From JAFAXD01 sp963816775 (GTDB lineage Bacteria; Pseudomonadota; Alphaproteobacteria; Rhizobiales; Xanthobacteraceae): a stretch of DNA of 64,000 bases. Every line of letters begins with the position of its first letter. Positions within the stretch are counted from its first letter, which is position 1. The notes below the pieces were generated by a model. It had not been told where the DNA came from and ran no database searches. It saw only the letters and a program-made list of their open reading frames with translations. The stretch is taken from the NCBI GenBank assembly GCA_963816775.1, contig CAWFLX010000059.1, positions 1 through 64,000 of the forward strand. Reading direction: 5' to 3'. Both the position numbers and the translations under genes were made by a program. Positions 8,786-17,092 of this stretch are shown in pieces.

Positions 8786-9763
8786 ATGCCACTGGATACC
8801 GACGCCATCGTTGACCGCCGCCGGCTGCGGCGGAAGCTGACCTTCTGGCGTGTGCTCGCGTTTCTGATCGTGGCCGCGGTGATCATCACCACGGCCGTGG
8901 TCCTGGTCGACCGGCGCGGTGGATTGGCGGGAACCAGCGGATCGATCGCGCGGTTGGCTATTCAAGGGCTCATCCGCGGCGACACCGAGCGCGTCGAGTT
9001 GATCGAACGTCTCGGCCGCTCCTCGGTGAAGGCTGTCATCGTTCACGTCGACAGTCCGGGCGGGACAACCGCCGGTTCCGAGCAGCTCTTCGATGCGTTG
9101 CGGCGGCTTTCTGCGCGTAAACCAATGGTCGTGGTGGTCGACGGCCTTGCCGCGTCCGGGGGCTACATCACCGCGATGGCGGCGGACCACATCGTGGCCC
9201 AGGGTACCTCACTCGTCGGCTCGGTCGGCGTGCTGTTCCAGTACCCGAACCTGACCGAGCTGATGAAGACGATCGGCGTCAAGGTCGAGGAGATCAAATC
9301 GTCGCCGCTCAAGGCAGCACCCAACGGCTTTGAGCCCACGAGCCCGGAAGCGCGCGCCGCGATCGAGGCGATCGTCATGGACTCATACGCGTGGTTCAAG
9401 GGATTGGTGCAGACCCGGCGTCATCTCGACGGCGAGGCGCTCGGGCGCGTCGCCGACGGCCGCGTGTTCACCGGCCGGCAGGCGATCGATCTCAAGCTCG
9501 TGGACGAGCTCGGCGACGAGAAATCCGCGGTTGCGTGGCTCGCCAAGGAATATCGCATCGATCCCAATACGCCGGTGCGCGATTGGCGCGTGCGCTCGCG
9601 GTTCGCCGACTTCTCGTTCCTGCATCCGGCCGCCGCGGCTTTCGAGTTCCTCGGCCTCGCGTCGCTCGCGCGCCGCATCGAAGATGCGGGCGCTGTGCGG
9701 GCGCTCGAGCAACTCAATCTTGACGGTCTGCTGGCGCTTTGGCACCCTCCGGCCACGAACTGA
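8786..9763 (+). CDS. sppA: Signal peptide peptidase SppA (S49 family)
   Basis: Membrane-bound serine protease that degrades cleaved signal peptides. The 325-residue protein has one N-terminal membrane anchor (about residues 18-41), VIVHVDSPGGTTAGSEQLF, the nucleophile Ser124 in LAASGGYITA, and the candidate general-base Lys171 in EEIKSSPLKAAPN. This is the short, single-domain S49 form. ATG 8786 is preceded by AGGAG. It lies downstream of the rpsA terminator and upstream of ihfB, an order common in Rhizobiales. Confidence 0.94.
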   Translation: MPLDTDAIVDRRRLRRKLTFWRVLAFLIVAAVIITTAVVLVDRRGGLAGTSGSIARLAIQGLIRGDTERVELIERLGRSSVKAVIVHVDSPGGTTAGSEQLFDALRRLSARKPMVVVVDGLAASGGYITAMAADHIVAQGTSLVGSVGVLFQYPNLTELMKTIGVKVEEIKSSPLKAAPNGFEPTSPEARAAIEAIVMDSYAWFKGLVQTRRHLDGEALGRVADGRVFTGRQAIDLKLVDELGDEKSAVAWLAKEYRIDPNTPVRDWRVRSRFADFSFLHPAAAAFEFLGLASLARRIEDAGAVRALEQLNLDGLLALWHPPATN

Positions 9764-9864
9764 GCGGCGGGCAGTTCCGGATCGTAGGGCCGCGAGCGCC
9801 TGTCAACGCAACTCACGCTGACGCAACGAGCGGGAGCGCGTTGAGCACAAAGTGCAGTTCACTT

Positions 9865-9893
9865 TTGTCGACCGCACACCTTGTCGACCGCAC
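9865..9893 (+). repeat. Tandem direct repeat upstream of ihfB
   Basis: TTGTCGACCGCAC occurs twice with a 3-base spacer (9865-9877 and 9881-9893), a 16-bp period, in the 284-base gap before ihfB. The gap has no gene. The repeat could be a pair of regulator half-sites near the ihfB promoter, or a chance slippage product. Confidence 0.5.
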
Positions 9894-10047
9894 TCGCGAG
9901 CGATTTTCGTTTGATGGGCATTGGAAATCGCTCTAGTTTCGCTCATAGAGTGTTTTCGGACTGAGAGCCGGGCTCAACCGGCGGGGCAATCGCCCGGAAA
10001 CGCTCTCGATCAGGGGCCGCGCGCCTCGCGGCAAACGGCGACGAAAC

Positions 10048-10335
10048 ATGATCAAGTCAGAACTCGTTCAGCGTGTCGCTACGCAGAACCCGCATCTTTA
10101 TCAACGCGACGTCGAGAACATCGTCAACGCTATCCTGGGCGAAATCATCGCCGCACTGGCACGCGGAGACCGCGTGGAGTTGCGCGGCTTCGGCGCGTTT
10201 TCGGTCAAGGAGCGTCCGGCGCGCACCGGGCGCAACCCGCGTACCGGCGCGCATGTCGCGGTCGACGAGAAGCATGTGCCGTTCTTCAAGACCGGCAAGG
10301 AAATGCGTGAGCGTCTCAACCGCATTCAATCCTGA
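10048..10335 (+). CDS. ihfB: Integration host factor subunit beta
   Basis: DNA-bending nucleoid protein that dimerises with IhfA. The 95-residue protein has the HU/IHF fold with IKSELVQRVA at the N-terminus, the beta-arm RPARTGRNPRTGAHV and the C-terminal FFKTGKEMRERLN. Length and motifs match IhfB rather than HU. It precedes lapA, as in most Rhizobiales. Confidence 0.96.
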   Translation: MIKSELVQRVATQNPHLYQRDVENIVNAILGEIIAALARGDRVELRGFGAFSVKERPARTGRNPRTGAHVAVDEKHVPFFKTGKEMRERLNRIQS

Positions 10336-10370
10336 ATGGCGTTGCTACCCATGAGCTCGGCACGGTGTCG

Positions 10371-10742
10371 ATGATCCGTAAAATCGTCAATTGGGTGATC
10401 CTGCTGGTGGTCGCCGCGGTGGTCGTCGCGTTCGCGGTGGCGAACCGGCAGCGCGTCATCGTCAACCTCGATCCTCTGGGGCTGACCAATCCGCCGCTTG
10501 CAGCGTCGCCCCGGGCCTGGACGGTCGCGCTGGCGATGGTCATCGTCGGCGTCATTATCGGCGGCAGTGCGGTGTGGTTCCGGCAGGCGCGCTGGCGGCG
10601 CAACGCCCGCATCCTCGACCGGGAAGCGCGCGCGCTCCGCGGCGAAAATCTCGAACTCAAGCGCCGCCTGGACGCGATTGACACAAGTTCGGCGCCCGCC
10701 GACGCGCGTCGGATTGCGCTGCGGCCGCCGGCGGCAGCCTAG
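10371..10742 (+). CDS. lapA: LapA-domain inner-membrane protein (LPS assembly protein A family)
   Basis: A small protein of about 123 residues with two transmembrane helices (about 8-25 and 45-65 of IRKIVNWVILLVVAAVVVAF...), a connecting segment with RQRVIVNLDPLG, and a cytoplasmic coiled-coil-like tail (LDREARALRGENLELKRRLD). This is the DUF1049/LapA architecture, implicated with LapB in LPS quality control in E. coli. ATG 10371 or GTG 10365 could start it. Its TAG stop is contributed by the CTAG end of the type B repeat that follows. Confidence 0.85.
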   Translation: MIRKIVNWVILLVVAAVVVAFAVANRQRVIVNLDPLGLTNPPLAASPRAWTVALAMVIVGVIIGGSAVWFRQARWRRNARILDREARALRGENLELKRRLDAIDTSSAPADARRIALRPPAAA

Positions 10743-10815
10743 TGCCGCCGATTTGAAGTTCCTGCATCACCTGCAGCAAGCTCGTCCGGGAACTTCAAAT
10801 CGATAAGCGGCACTA
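10739..10815. repeat. Palindromic repeat type B, copy 1
   Basis: A 77-bp element bounded by CTAGTGCCGC and GCGGCACTAG, with arms GATTTGAAGTTCC and GGAACTTCAAATC forming a long hairpin. An inverted copy lies at 57398-57473. It is followed after 15 bases by a type A element; the same A-spacer-B composite is present in reverse orientation at 57308-57473. Confidence 0.9.
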
Positions 10816-10830
10816 GAATCAAATACTTGC

Positions 10831-10905
10831 TACTGCCCCTTTGTTTCCGAAGTTCGTGTCAGAGGGTGCTGCGATGTATCACGAACTTCGGAAACGGGGC
10901 ACTAG
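10831..10905. repeat. Palindromic repeat type A, copy 2 (inverted)
   Basis: The reverse complement matches copies 1 and 3 over the arms TTTCCGAAGTTCGTG / CACGAACTTCGGAAA and the loop, ending in GGGGCACTAG. One frame through it is open (KFVSEGAAMYHELRKRGT) and runs into the downstream gene, giving a spurious N-terminal extension. Confidence 0.9.
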
Positions 10906-10912
10906 CCGACTC

Positions 10913-11887
10913 GTGCGGATCATCAGCGCTGAGGACATCGGCCGCGCGCTGAGCTATCGGACGCTCGCCGATGCGCTGGCGGAAGCGTTTCGCGCCGAAA
11001 TCGCGGTGCCGGTCCGCCATCATCACACCATCACGCGTCCGGGCCGCGATGCCACCTTGCTGCTGATGCCGGCATGGACGGCGGCCGCCGACGGGTTTCT
11101 GGGTTGCAAGCTCGTCACCGTCTTCCCCGACAACGCCAAGCTCGATCGACCGTCTCTCTATGGCCTCTATCTCCTACTCTCGGGCGCAACCGGCGAGCCG
11201 CTTGCCATGCTCGAGGGTCGCGCACTGACCGCGTGGCGCACGGCGGCTGCGTCTGCGCTCGCGGCGCGCTACCTCGCCCGCGCTGACGCTACGCGTTTGT
11301 TGATGGTTGGCGCCGGCGCGCTGGCCCGCCATCTCGTGCGCGCGCACGCGGCGGTGCGCCCGATTGAGACGGTGACGCTCTGGAACCGCACGCGCCGTGG
11401 TGCCGAGGAACTCGCGTCCGCGCTTGCCGGCATCGGCCTTACGGTTTCGGTCGTGGACGATCTCGAACCCGCGGTCCGTGGGGCTGACATCATTTCGTGC
11501 GCCACGCTCTCAAGCACGCCGCTGCTGCGCGGTGCCTGGCTTCGCGATGGCGCCCATATCGACCTTGTCGGCGGCTTTACGCCGGCGATGCGCGAAGCCG
11601 ACGACGAAACCGTGCGCCGCGCGCGTATCTATGTCGATACGCGGGCCGGAGCCCTGAACGAAGCCGGCGACATCGTCGATCCGATCGCACGCGGGATCAT
11701 CGTGCCGGCCGACATTGCGGGCGACCTTTTCGACTTGTGCCGCGGCAAAGTGCCCGGACGAACCGCACAGGGCGAAATCACACTGTTCAAGTCGGTTGGG
11801 ACCGCGATTGAGGATCTGGCTGCCGCCATGCTGGTGTGGCGAAACATGGCCCTTGGGCCGGGAGACAACGCCGCACAATCGGCGTAG
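10913..11887 (+). CDS. Ornithine cyclodeaminase / mu-crystallin family protein
   Basis: A 324-residue NAD(P)-dependent protein of the OCD/mu-crystallin superfamily. It has GRALTAWRTAAASALAARYL, the Rossmann segment LLMVGAGALARHLVRAH (GxGxxxxH), DIISCATLSSTPLL and GEITLFKSVGTAIEDL. Members deaminate ornithine or reduce cyclic imines or alanine; the substrate is not predictable. GTG 10913 (VRIISAEDIGRAL) is chosen because everything upstream in this frame is repeat-derived. It sits between lapA and trpF, which are normally adjacent in Rhizobiales, and is directly preceded by the B+A repeat pair, so it is probably an insertion. Confidence 0.88.
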   Translation: MRIISAEDIGRALSYRTLADALAEAFRAEIAVPVRHHHTITRPGRDATLLLMPAWTAAADGFLGCKLVTVFPDNAKLDRPSLYGLYLLLSGATGEPLAMLEGRALTAWRTAAASALAARYLARADATRLLMVGAGALARHLVRAHAAVRPIETVTLWNRTRRGAEELASALAGIGLTVSVVDDLEPAVRGADIISCATLSSTPLLRGAWLRDGAHIDLVGGFTPAMREADDETVRRARIYVDTRAGALNEAGDIVDPIARGIIVPADIAGDLFDLCRGKVPGRTAQGEITLFKSVGTAIEDLAAAMLVWRNMALGPGDNAAQSA

Positions 11888-11914
11888 AACGGCGCGTCGA
11901 ATCTGGCGAACCCT

Positions 11915-12589
11915 ATGTCCGTATTGGTCAAAATCTGCGGCTTGAAGACCCCCGAGGCACTCGATGTCGCGCTCGAGGCGGGCGCCGACATGGTCGGCTT
12001 TGTGTTCTTCCCGCCGTCGCCGCGCCACGTCGGTCTTGCGGCGGCCGCCGAATTGGGGCGGCGCGTCGGGGATCGCGCCCGCAAGGTCGCGCTCATCGTT
12101 GATGCGGACGATGTTCTGCTAAAAAGCATCACCGACGCGTTGCGGCCCGACCTGCTGCAGCTTCATGGCGCCGAAACGCCGGCGCGCGTGCAGGCGATCA
12201 AAGCTCGCTTTGGCCTGCCGGTGATGAAGGCGATTGCGGTTGAGGCCCGCGCCGACCTCGCGGCGGTCAAGCTCTACGACACGGTGGCGGATCGATTGCT
12301 GTTCGACGCACGCGCGCCGCGCGAGGCGACCCGTCCAGGCGGGCTCGGCAAGCCGTTCGACTGGCACCTGCTGGAAGAGCTCGATCTTGCGGTTCCCTAC
12401 ATGCTCTCAGGCGGCCTCGACCCGGACAACGTCGCTGCCGCATTGCGCATCACCAGCGCGCCCGGTGTGGACGTGTCGTCGGGGGTCGAACGCGCGCCCG
12501 GTGAAAAGGATCACGACAAGATCCGCGCCTTCATTCGCGCGGCACGGCGGGTGCAAATGCCTGCCTCCAACATCATGAGCCGTGTATGA
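11915..12589 (+). CDS. trpF: Phosphoribosylanthranilate isomerase
   Basis: Third dedicated step of tryptophan synthesis (PRA to CdRP). The 224-residue TIM barrel begins with VKICGLKTPEAL (catalytic Cys in KICG) and has LLQLHGAETPARV, LLFDARAP and the phosphate-binding MLSGGLDPDNVAAAL near the C-terminus. The stop overlaps trpB as ATGA. It forms an operon with trpB, trpA, accD and folC. Confidence 0.96.
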   Translation: MSVLVKICGLKTPEALDVALEAGADMVGFVFFPPSPRHVGLAAAAELGRRVGDRARKVALIVDADDVLLKSITDALRPDLLQLHGAETPARVQAIKARFGLPVMKAIAVEARADLAAVKLYDTVADRLLFDARAPREATRPGGLGKPFDWHLLEELDLAVPYMLSGGLDPDNVAAALRITSAPGVDVSSGVERAPGEKDHDKIRAFIRAARRVQMPASNIMSRV

Positions 12590-13834
12590 CCGTTCAACAG
12601 CCGAATTCATTCCGCACCGGTCCCGACGAGCGCGGACATTTCGGATTGTTCGGCGGGCGTTTCGTGGCCGAAACGCTGATGCCGCTGATCCTCGAGCTCG
12701 AGCAGGCCTATGCGGCCGCGAAGGTCGATCCGGCGTTCAAGCGCGACATGGATTATTACCTCGCGCATTACGTCGGCCGGCCAAGCCCGCTCTATTTCGC
12801 CGAGCGCATGACTGAACACCTGCGCGCCGTGTCGGCCGCCAACGGCGGCGCGGGCGGTGCAAAGATCTACTTCAAGCGCGACGAGCTCAACCACACCGGC
12901 GCGCACAAAGTGAACAACGTGCTGGGCCAGATCCTGCTGGCACGCCGTATGGGCAAACGGCGGATCATCGCCGAAACTGGAGCCGGGCAGCACGGCGTCG
13001 CGACCGCGACCTTGTGTGCGCGCTTCGGGCTCGACTGCATCGTCTACATGGGCGCGGTCGACGTCGAACGGCAGAAGCCGAACGTGTTCCGCATGAAGTT
13101 GTTGGGCGCCGAGGTGCGGCCGGTCCAGTCTGGCTCCAAGACTTCTCAAAGATGCCATGAACGAGGCATTGCGCGACTGGGTCACCAATGTGGAAACGAC
13201 GTTCTACTGCATCGGCACGGTTGCGGGTCCGCATCCCTATCCGATGATGGTGCGCGACTTCCAATCGGTGATCGGGCGCGAAACCCGCGAACAAATGCTC
13301 GCCGCGGAAGGCCGGTTGCCGGACAGCCTCGTGGCATGCATTGGCGGCGGGTCCAACGCGATGGGATTGTTCCACCCGTTCCTGGACGACAAGGAGATCG
13401 AGATCTACGGGGTCGAAGCGGCCGGCCACGGACTTACGACCGGCCTGCATGCGGCATCGATCGCCGGCGGACGCCCCGGCGTGCTGCACGGTAATCGGAC
13501 GTATTTGTTGATGGACGACGACGGGCAGATCAAGGAAGCCCACTCGATTTCCGCGGGTCTGGATTACCCGGGCATCGGGCCGGAACACTCATGGCTCAGC
13601 GATCTCGGCCGCGTGAAATATCTGTCGGCAACCGACGCGGAAGCGCTCAACGCTTTCCAGCTGTGCTGCAAGCTTGAAGGCATCATTCCGGCGCTAGAAC
13701 CCGCGCACGCGCTCGCCAAGGTGCTGGAGCTTGCGCCGGCCAAACCGGTCGACCACCTCATGGTGATGAACATGTGCGGGCGAGGCGACAAGGATATCTT
13801 TGCCGTGGCCGAGCACCTGGGAACCACGATCTGA
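12586..13834 (+). pseudogene. trpB: Tryptophan synthase beta chain, split by a +1 frameshift
   Basis: TrpB joins indole and serine using PLP. The first part (12586 to about 13143) has FGGRFVAETLMPLI, the PLP lysine in ELNHTGAHKVNN and ETGAGQHGVATAT. After SGSKT the frame breaks. The second part continues in the other frame with DAMNEALRDWVTNVETTFYC, CIGGGSNAMG and AGLDYPGIGPEHSWL to a normal C-terminus. Removing one T at 13143/13144 restores the expected SGSKT-LKDAMNEALRDW and a 415-residue protein. Everything else is intact and trpF and trpA are whole, so a sequencing indel is more likely than real gene loss. It overlaps trpF (ATGA) and trpA (TGATG). Confidence 0.9.
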
Positions 13835-14670
13835 TGACCACCCGCATCGACCACCGCTTTGCCGAGCTCAAGCGCGAGGGCCGTGCCGCGCTCGTGACGT
13901 TCCTGATGAGCGGCGACCCCGACTATGAGACCTCGCTTGCCATCACCAAGGCGCTGCCGGCCGCGGGCGCGGACGTGATCGAACTCGGCATGCCGTTCAC
14001 CGATCCGATGGCGGATGGGCCGGCGATCCAGGCCGCCGGTTTGCGCGCGCTCAAGGGCGGACAGACCTTGACCAAAACGCTGGCCATGGTGACCGCGTTT
14101 CGCCGCAGCGACGATAAGACGCCGATCGTGCTGATGGGTTACTACAATCCGATCTATATTTACGGGGTCGATCGTTTCCTGATCGATGCGAAAGCGGCTG
14201 GCGTTGACGGATTGATCGTGGTTGATCTGCCGCCCGAGGAGGACGATGAGCTCTGTCTGCCCGCGTTGCGCGCCGGCCTTAACTTCATCCGGCTGGCGAC
14301 CCCGACGACCGACGACAAGCGCCTGCCGGCCGTGCTCGCCAACACGTCCGGCTTTGTCTACTACGTGTCGATCACCGGTATTACTGGCTCGGCGGTCCCG
14401 GATGCCGGCAAAGTGTCCGCCGCGGTCGCGCGCATCAAGCGCCACACCACTCTGCCGGTCTGCGTCGGCTTCGGGGTCAAGGACGCCGCGAGCGCTGGCG
14501 CGATTGCGCGTGGTGCCGACGGCGTTGTGGTAGGCTCAGCCTTGGTCGACGCGCTGCGCGGAAGTTTGCTGAACGGAAAGGCTGGTGCCGGGACGGTAAA
14601 GGCGGTCGCCGGCTTGGTTGCCGATCTCGCAGCGGGCGTACGCGGCGCCCGCGTGCGCGCGGCGGAGTAG
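13834..14670 (+). CDS. trpA: Tryptophan synthase alpha chain
   Basis: Cleaves indole-3-glycerol phosphate to indole and G3P, passing indole to TrpB. The 278-residue barrel has the catalytic Glu in ADVIELGMPFTDPMADGP, LMGYYNPIYIYG and VDGLIVVDLPPEE (catalytic Asp), then GFVYYVSITGITG and CVGFGVKDAASA. ATG 13834 overlaps the trpB stop; longer upstream starts lie within trpB. Confidence 0.97.
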   Translation: MTTRIDHRFAELKREGRAALVTFLMSGDPDYETSLAITKALPAAGADVIELGMPFTDPMADGPAIQAAGLRALKGGQTLTKTLAMVTAFRRSDDKTPIVLMGYYNPIYIYGVDRFLIDAKAAGVDGLIVVDLPPEEDDELCLPALRAGLNFIRLATPTTDDKRLPAVLANTSGFVYYVSITGITGSAVPDAGKVSAAVARIKRHTTLPVCVGFGVKDAASAGAIARGADGVVVGSALVDALRGSLLNGKAGAGTVKAVAGLVADLAAGVRGARVRAAE

Positions 14671-14714
14671 TTGTCTACGGTAACGATCGGTTTGCAGATA
14701 GGTAGCGTGCGTTC

Positions 14715-15611
14715 ATGAACTGGATCTCCAACGTCGTCCGGCCGAAGATCCGCAACATGCTGGTGCGGCGCGAGACGCCGGAAAATCTCTGGATCAAGTG
14801 CCCGGAGACCGGCCAGCTCGTGTTCTACAAGGATGTGGAAGCCAATCTGTTCGTCATCCCGGGCTCGAACTACCACATGCGGATGGCGGCGCTGGCGCGC
14901 CTCAAGTCGGTATTCGACAACGAGACCTGGTTCGATATCGCGGTCCCCGAAGTCCCGGTCGATCCGCTGAAATTCCGCGACGAGCGCCGCTATGCCGATC
15001 GCATCAAGGATGCGCGCGCCAAGACCGGGCTCAACGACGCGATCAAGCTTGGGTTCGGGCGGCTCGAGCGGCAGCCCGTGGTGATCGGCGTGCAGGATTT
15101 CGACTTCATGGGCGGCTCGCTCGGCATGGCGGCCGGCGAGGCTGTGATCAAGGGCATCGAAACCGCGGTCAGCAAGGGCACGCCCTTCATCATGTTTGCC
15201 GCATCGGGCGGCGCGCGCATGCAGGAAGGCATCTTGTCGCTCATGCAGCTGCCGCGCACGACGATCGCGATCCAGCGTCTGCGCGAAACCCGCAAGCCGT
15301 ACATCGTGGTGCTGACCAATCCGACCACCGGTGGCGTCACCGCGTCCTACGCAATGCTGGGCGACGTCCACATCGCCGAGCCGGGCGCGTTGATCGGTTT
15401 TGCGGGACCACGTGTGATCGAGCAGACGATCCGCGAAAAGCTGCCGGACGGATTTCAAAAGGCCGAATACCTCAAGGAACACGGCATGGTGGACATGGTG
15501 GTGCATCGCCGTGACCTGCGCGCGACGCTTGCCCGTCTGTGCCGGCTGCTCACCAACGCCGCCGCTCCGACGGAACCTGCTCCGGCGTCGCCCGCACCCG
15601 CGAGCGCGTAA
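14715..15611 (+). CDS. accD: Acetyl-CoA carboxylase carboxyltransferase subunit beta
   Basis: With AccA, transfers the carboxyl group from carboxybiotin to acetyl-CoA, the first committed step of fatty-acid synthesis. The 298-residue protein has the crotonase-like core with GGSLGMAAGEAVIKGIE, FAASGGARMQEG and NPTTGGVTASYAMLGD. The N-terminal four-cysteine zinc ribbon seen in E. coli is degenerate: only one Cys remains (LWIKCPETGQLVF), as in other alphaproteobacteria. A Pro/Ala tail follows residue 280. Confidence 0.96.
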   Translation: MNWISNVVRPKIRNMLVRRETPENLWIKCPETGQLVFYKDVEANLFVIPGSNYHMRMAALARLKSVFDNETWFDIAVPEVPVDPLKFRDERRYADRIKDARAKTGLNDAIKLGFGRLERQPVVIGVQDFDFMGGSLGMAAGEAVIKGIETAVSKGTPFIMFAASGGARMQEGILSLMQLPRTTIAIQRLRETRKPYIVVLTNPTTGGVTASYAMLGDVHIAEPGALIGFAGPRVIEQTIREKLPDGFQKAEYLKEHGMVDMVVHRRDLRATLARLCRLLTNAAAPTEPAPASPAPASA

Positions 15612-15636
15612 CCGGCGCAAAGGGCCTCGGCCGCCC

Positions 15637-16938
15637 ATGACGGACGTCGACGCAATCCTGGCTCGACTGCTGGCGCTGCATCCCAAGCGGATCGATCTCT
15701 CGCTCGGACGCATGTGGCGCATCCTCGAGGCGCTTGGCCATCCCGAACGCAGGGTGCCGCCCGTTATTCACGTCGCCGGCACCAACGGCAAGGGCTCGAC
15801 CATCGCGTTCATGCGCGCAATGCTCGAGGCCGCCGGCAAACGCGTCCACGTCTATACGTCGCCTAATCTGGTGCGCATCAACGAGCGGTTTCGATTGGCA
15901 GGAACGCTGGTGTCGGACGACGAACTGGCGGGAGCGCTGGCCGAATGCGAACGGGCCAACGGCAGTGCGCCCATCACCGTGTTCGAGATCGAGACCGCGG
16001 CCGCGTTCCTGCTGTTCGCGCGTCACGCCGCCGACGCGTTGCTGCTCGAAGTCGGGCTGGGGGGGCGGCTCGATGCGACCAACGTGATCGAGCGGCCGAT
16101 CGCCAGCGTGATCACGTCGGTGTCAATTGATCATGTGGATCTGCTCGGGGATACGCTCGAGAAGATCGCGACCGAAAAGGCCGCCATTCTGCGGCGGGGC
16201 GTGCCGGCCGTGATCGGTCGCCAGAGCGAAGGCCCGCTCGCGATCATCGCACACCGGGCCGAGGAAATCGGCGCGCCGCCGCACGTCATGGGCCAGGACT
16301 GGGTTGCTGGCGAGGAGCGCGGCCGCCTGGTCTATCAGGATACGGCCGGGCTCCTTGATCTGCCGGCGCCGCGTTTGTTTGGTCGTCATCAGTTCGACAA
16401 CGCCGGGACCGCGATTGCGGCGTTGCGGTCGTCCCGACTGCAGCTGCCCGCGCGGGCATTCGAGCAGGGCATCGTCAAGGCCGACTGGCCCGCGCGCATG
16501 CAACGACTGACGAGCGGAAAGCTGATCGCGCTCGCGCCGGCCGGGAGCGAGATCTGGCTCGACGGCGGTCACAACCTTGATGGCGGTCGCATCATCGCGG
16601 CCGCGTTGGCGGACCTCGAAGAACGTGTCTCGCGCCCGCTGGTGCTTATCGTGGGCATGCTTGCCAGCAAGGACGCCGAGGGGTTCTTGCGTAACTTCGC
16701 GGGACTGACGCGACGCCTGCTGACGTTGCCGATCCATCAAGACAAGACCTTGACGTCGGATACCCTGGCGGAGGTCGCGCGCAAGGTCGGCATCCCGGCG
16801 GATCGTTGCGAGTCGATCGATGCCGCCTTGACCCAGGCTGGCCGGCTCGCACTGTCGCCGCCGCCGCGCATCCTCATCACCGGGTCGCTCTACCTGGCGG
16901 GCGAAGTGCTGGCCGCGAACGGAACGCCCCCGGCTTGA
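15637..16938 (+). CDS. folC: Bifunctional folylpolyglutamate / dihydrofolate synthase
   Basis: Mur-ligase-family enzyme that adds glutamate to dihydropteroate and folates. The 433-residue protein has the ATP-binding VIHVAGTNGKGSTIAFM, YTSPNLVRINERFR, LLEVGLGGRLDATNVI, ITSVSIDHVDLLGDTLEKIA and C-terminal WLDGGHNLDGGRI. ATG 15637 is chosen 26 bases after the accD stop, giving the standard start (TDVDAILARLLALHPKRIDL). It is the last gene of the trp-acc operon. Confidence 0.95.
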   Translation: MTDVDAILARLLALHPKRIDLSLGRMWRILEALGHPERRVPPVIHVAGTNGKGSTIAFMRAMLEAAGKRVHVYTSPNLVRINERFRLAGTLVSDDELAGALAECERANGSAPITVFEIETAAAFLLFARHAADALLLEVGLGGRLDATNVIERPIASVITSVSIDHVDLLGDTLEKIATEKAAILRRGVPAVIGRQSEGPLAIIAHRAEEIGAPPHVMGQDWVAGEERGRLVYQDTAGLLDLPAPRLFGRHQFDNAGTAIAALRSSRLQLPARAFEQGIVKADWPARMQRLTSGKLIALAPAGSEIWLDGGHNLDGGRIIAAALADLEERVSRPLVLIVGMLASKDAEGFLRNFAGLTRRLLTLPIHQDKTLTSDTLAEVARKVGIPADRCESIDAALTQAGRLALSPPPRILITGSLYLAGEVLAANGTPPA

Positions 16939-17092
16939 GAGGCGAGGGTGGGCCGCTTGGCTCTAGCGTCGTTGTGACCGCGGCCCGGAGCGCTGCCCAC
17001 CTCGGCTTTCGCCCACGCTTGACCAAGTGCGGCTTCTCCACAACAAGTCACAGCAAGGCGATAACGGCGGCCAATACAGCCCGGAGGAAACC

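Noticed and set aside
7236..8792. Long minus-strand frame opposite rpsA
   Set aside because: High-GC antisense shadow of the S1 repeats; no homology and no ribosome binding site.
10841..10912. N-terminal extension of the ornithine-cyclodeaminase-like protein
   Set aside because: It is the translation of the type A palindromic repeat; the same peptide appears before marR and antisense near cmk, so it is not protein-derived.
12586..13834. Programmed ribosomal frameshift in trpB
   Set aside because: No slippery heptamer or stimulatory structure is evident, and programmed shifting is not known in trpB; a plain one-base insertion explains it.
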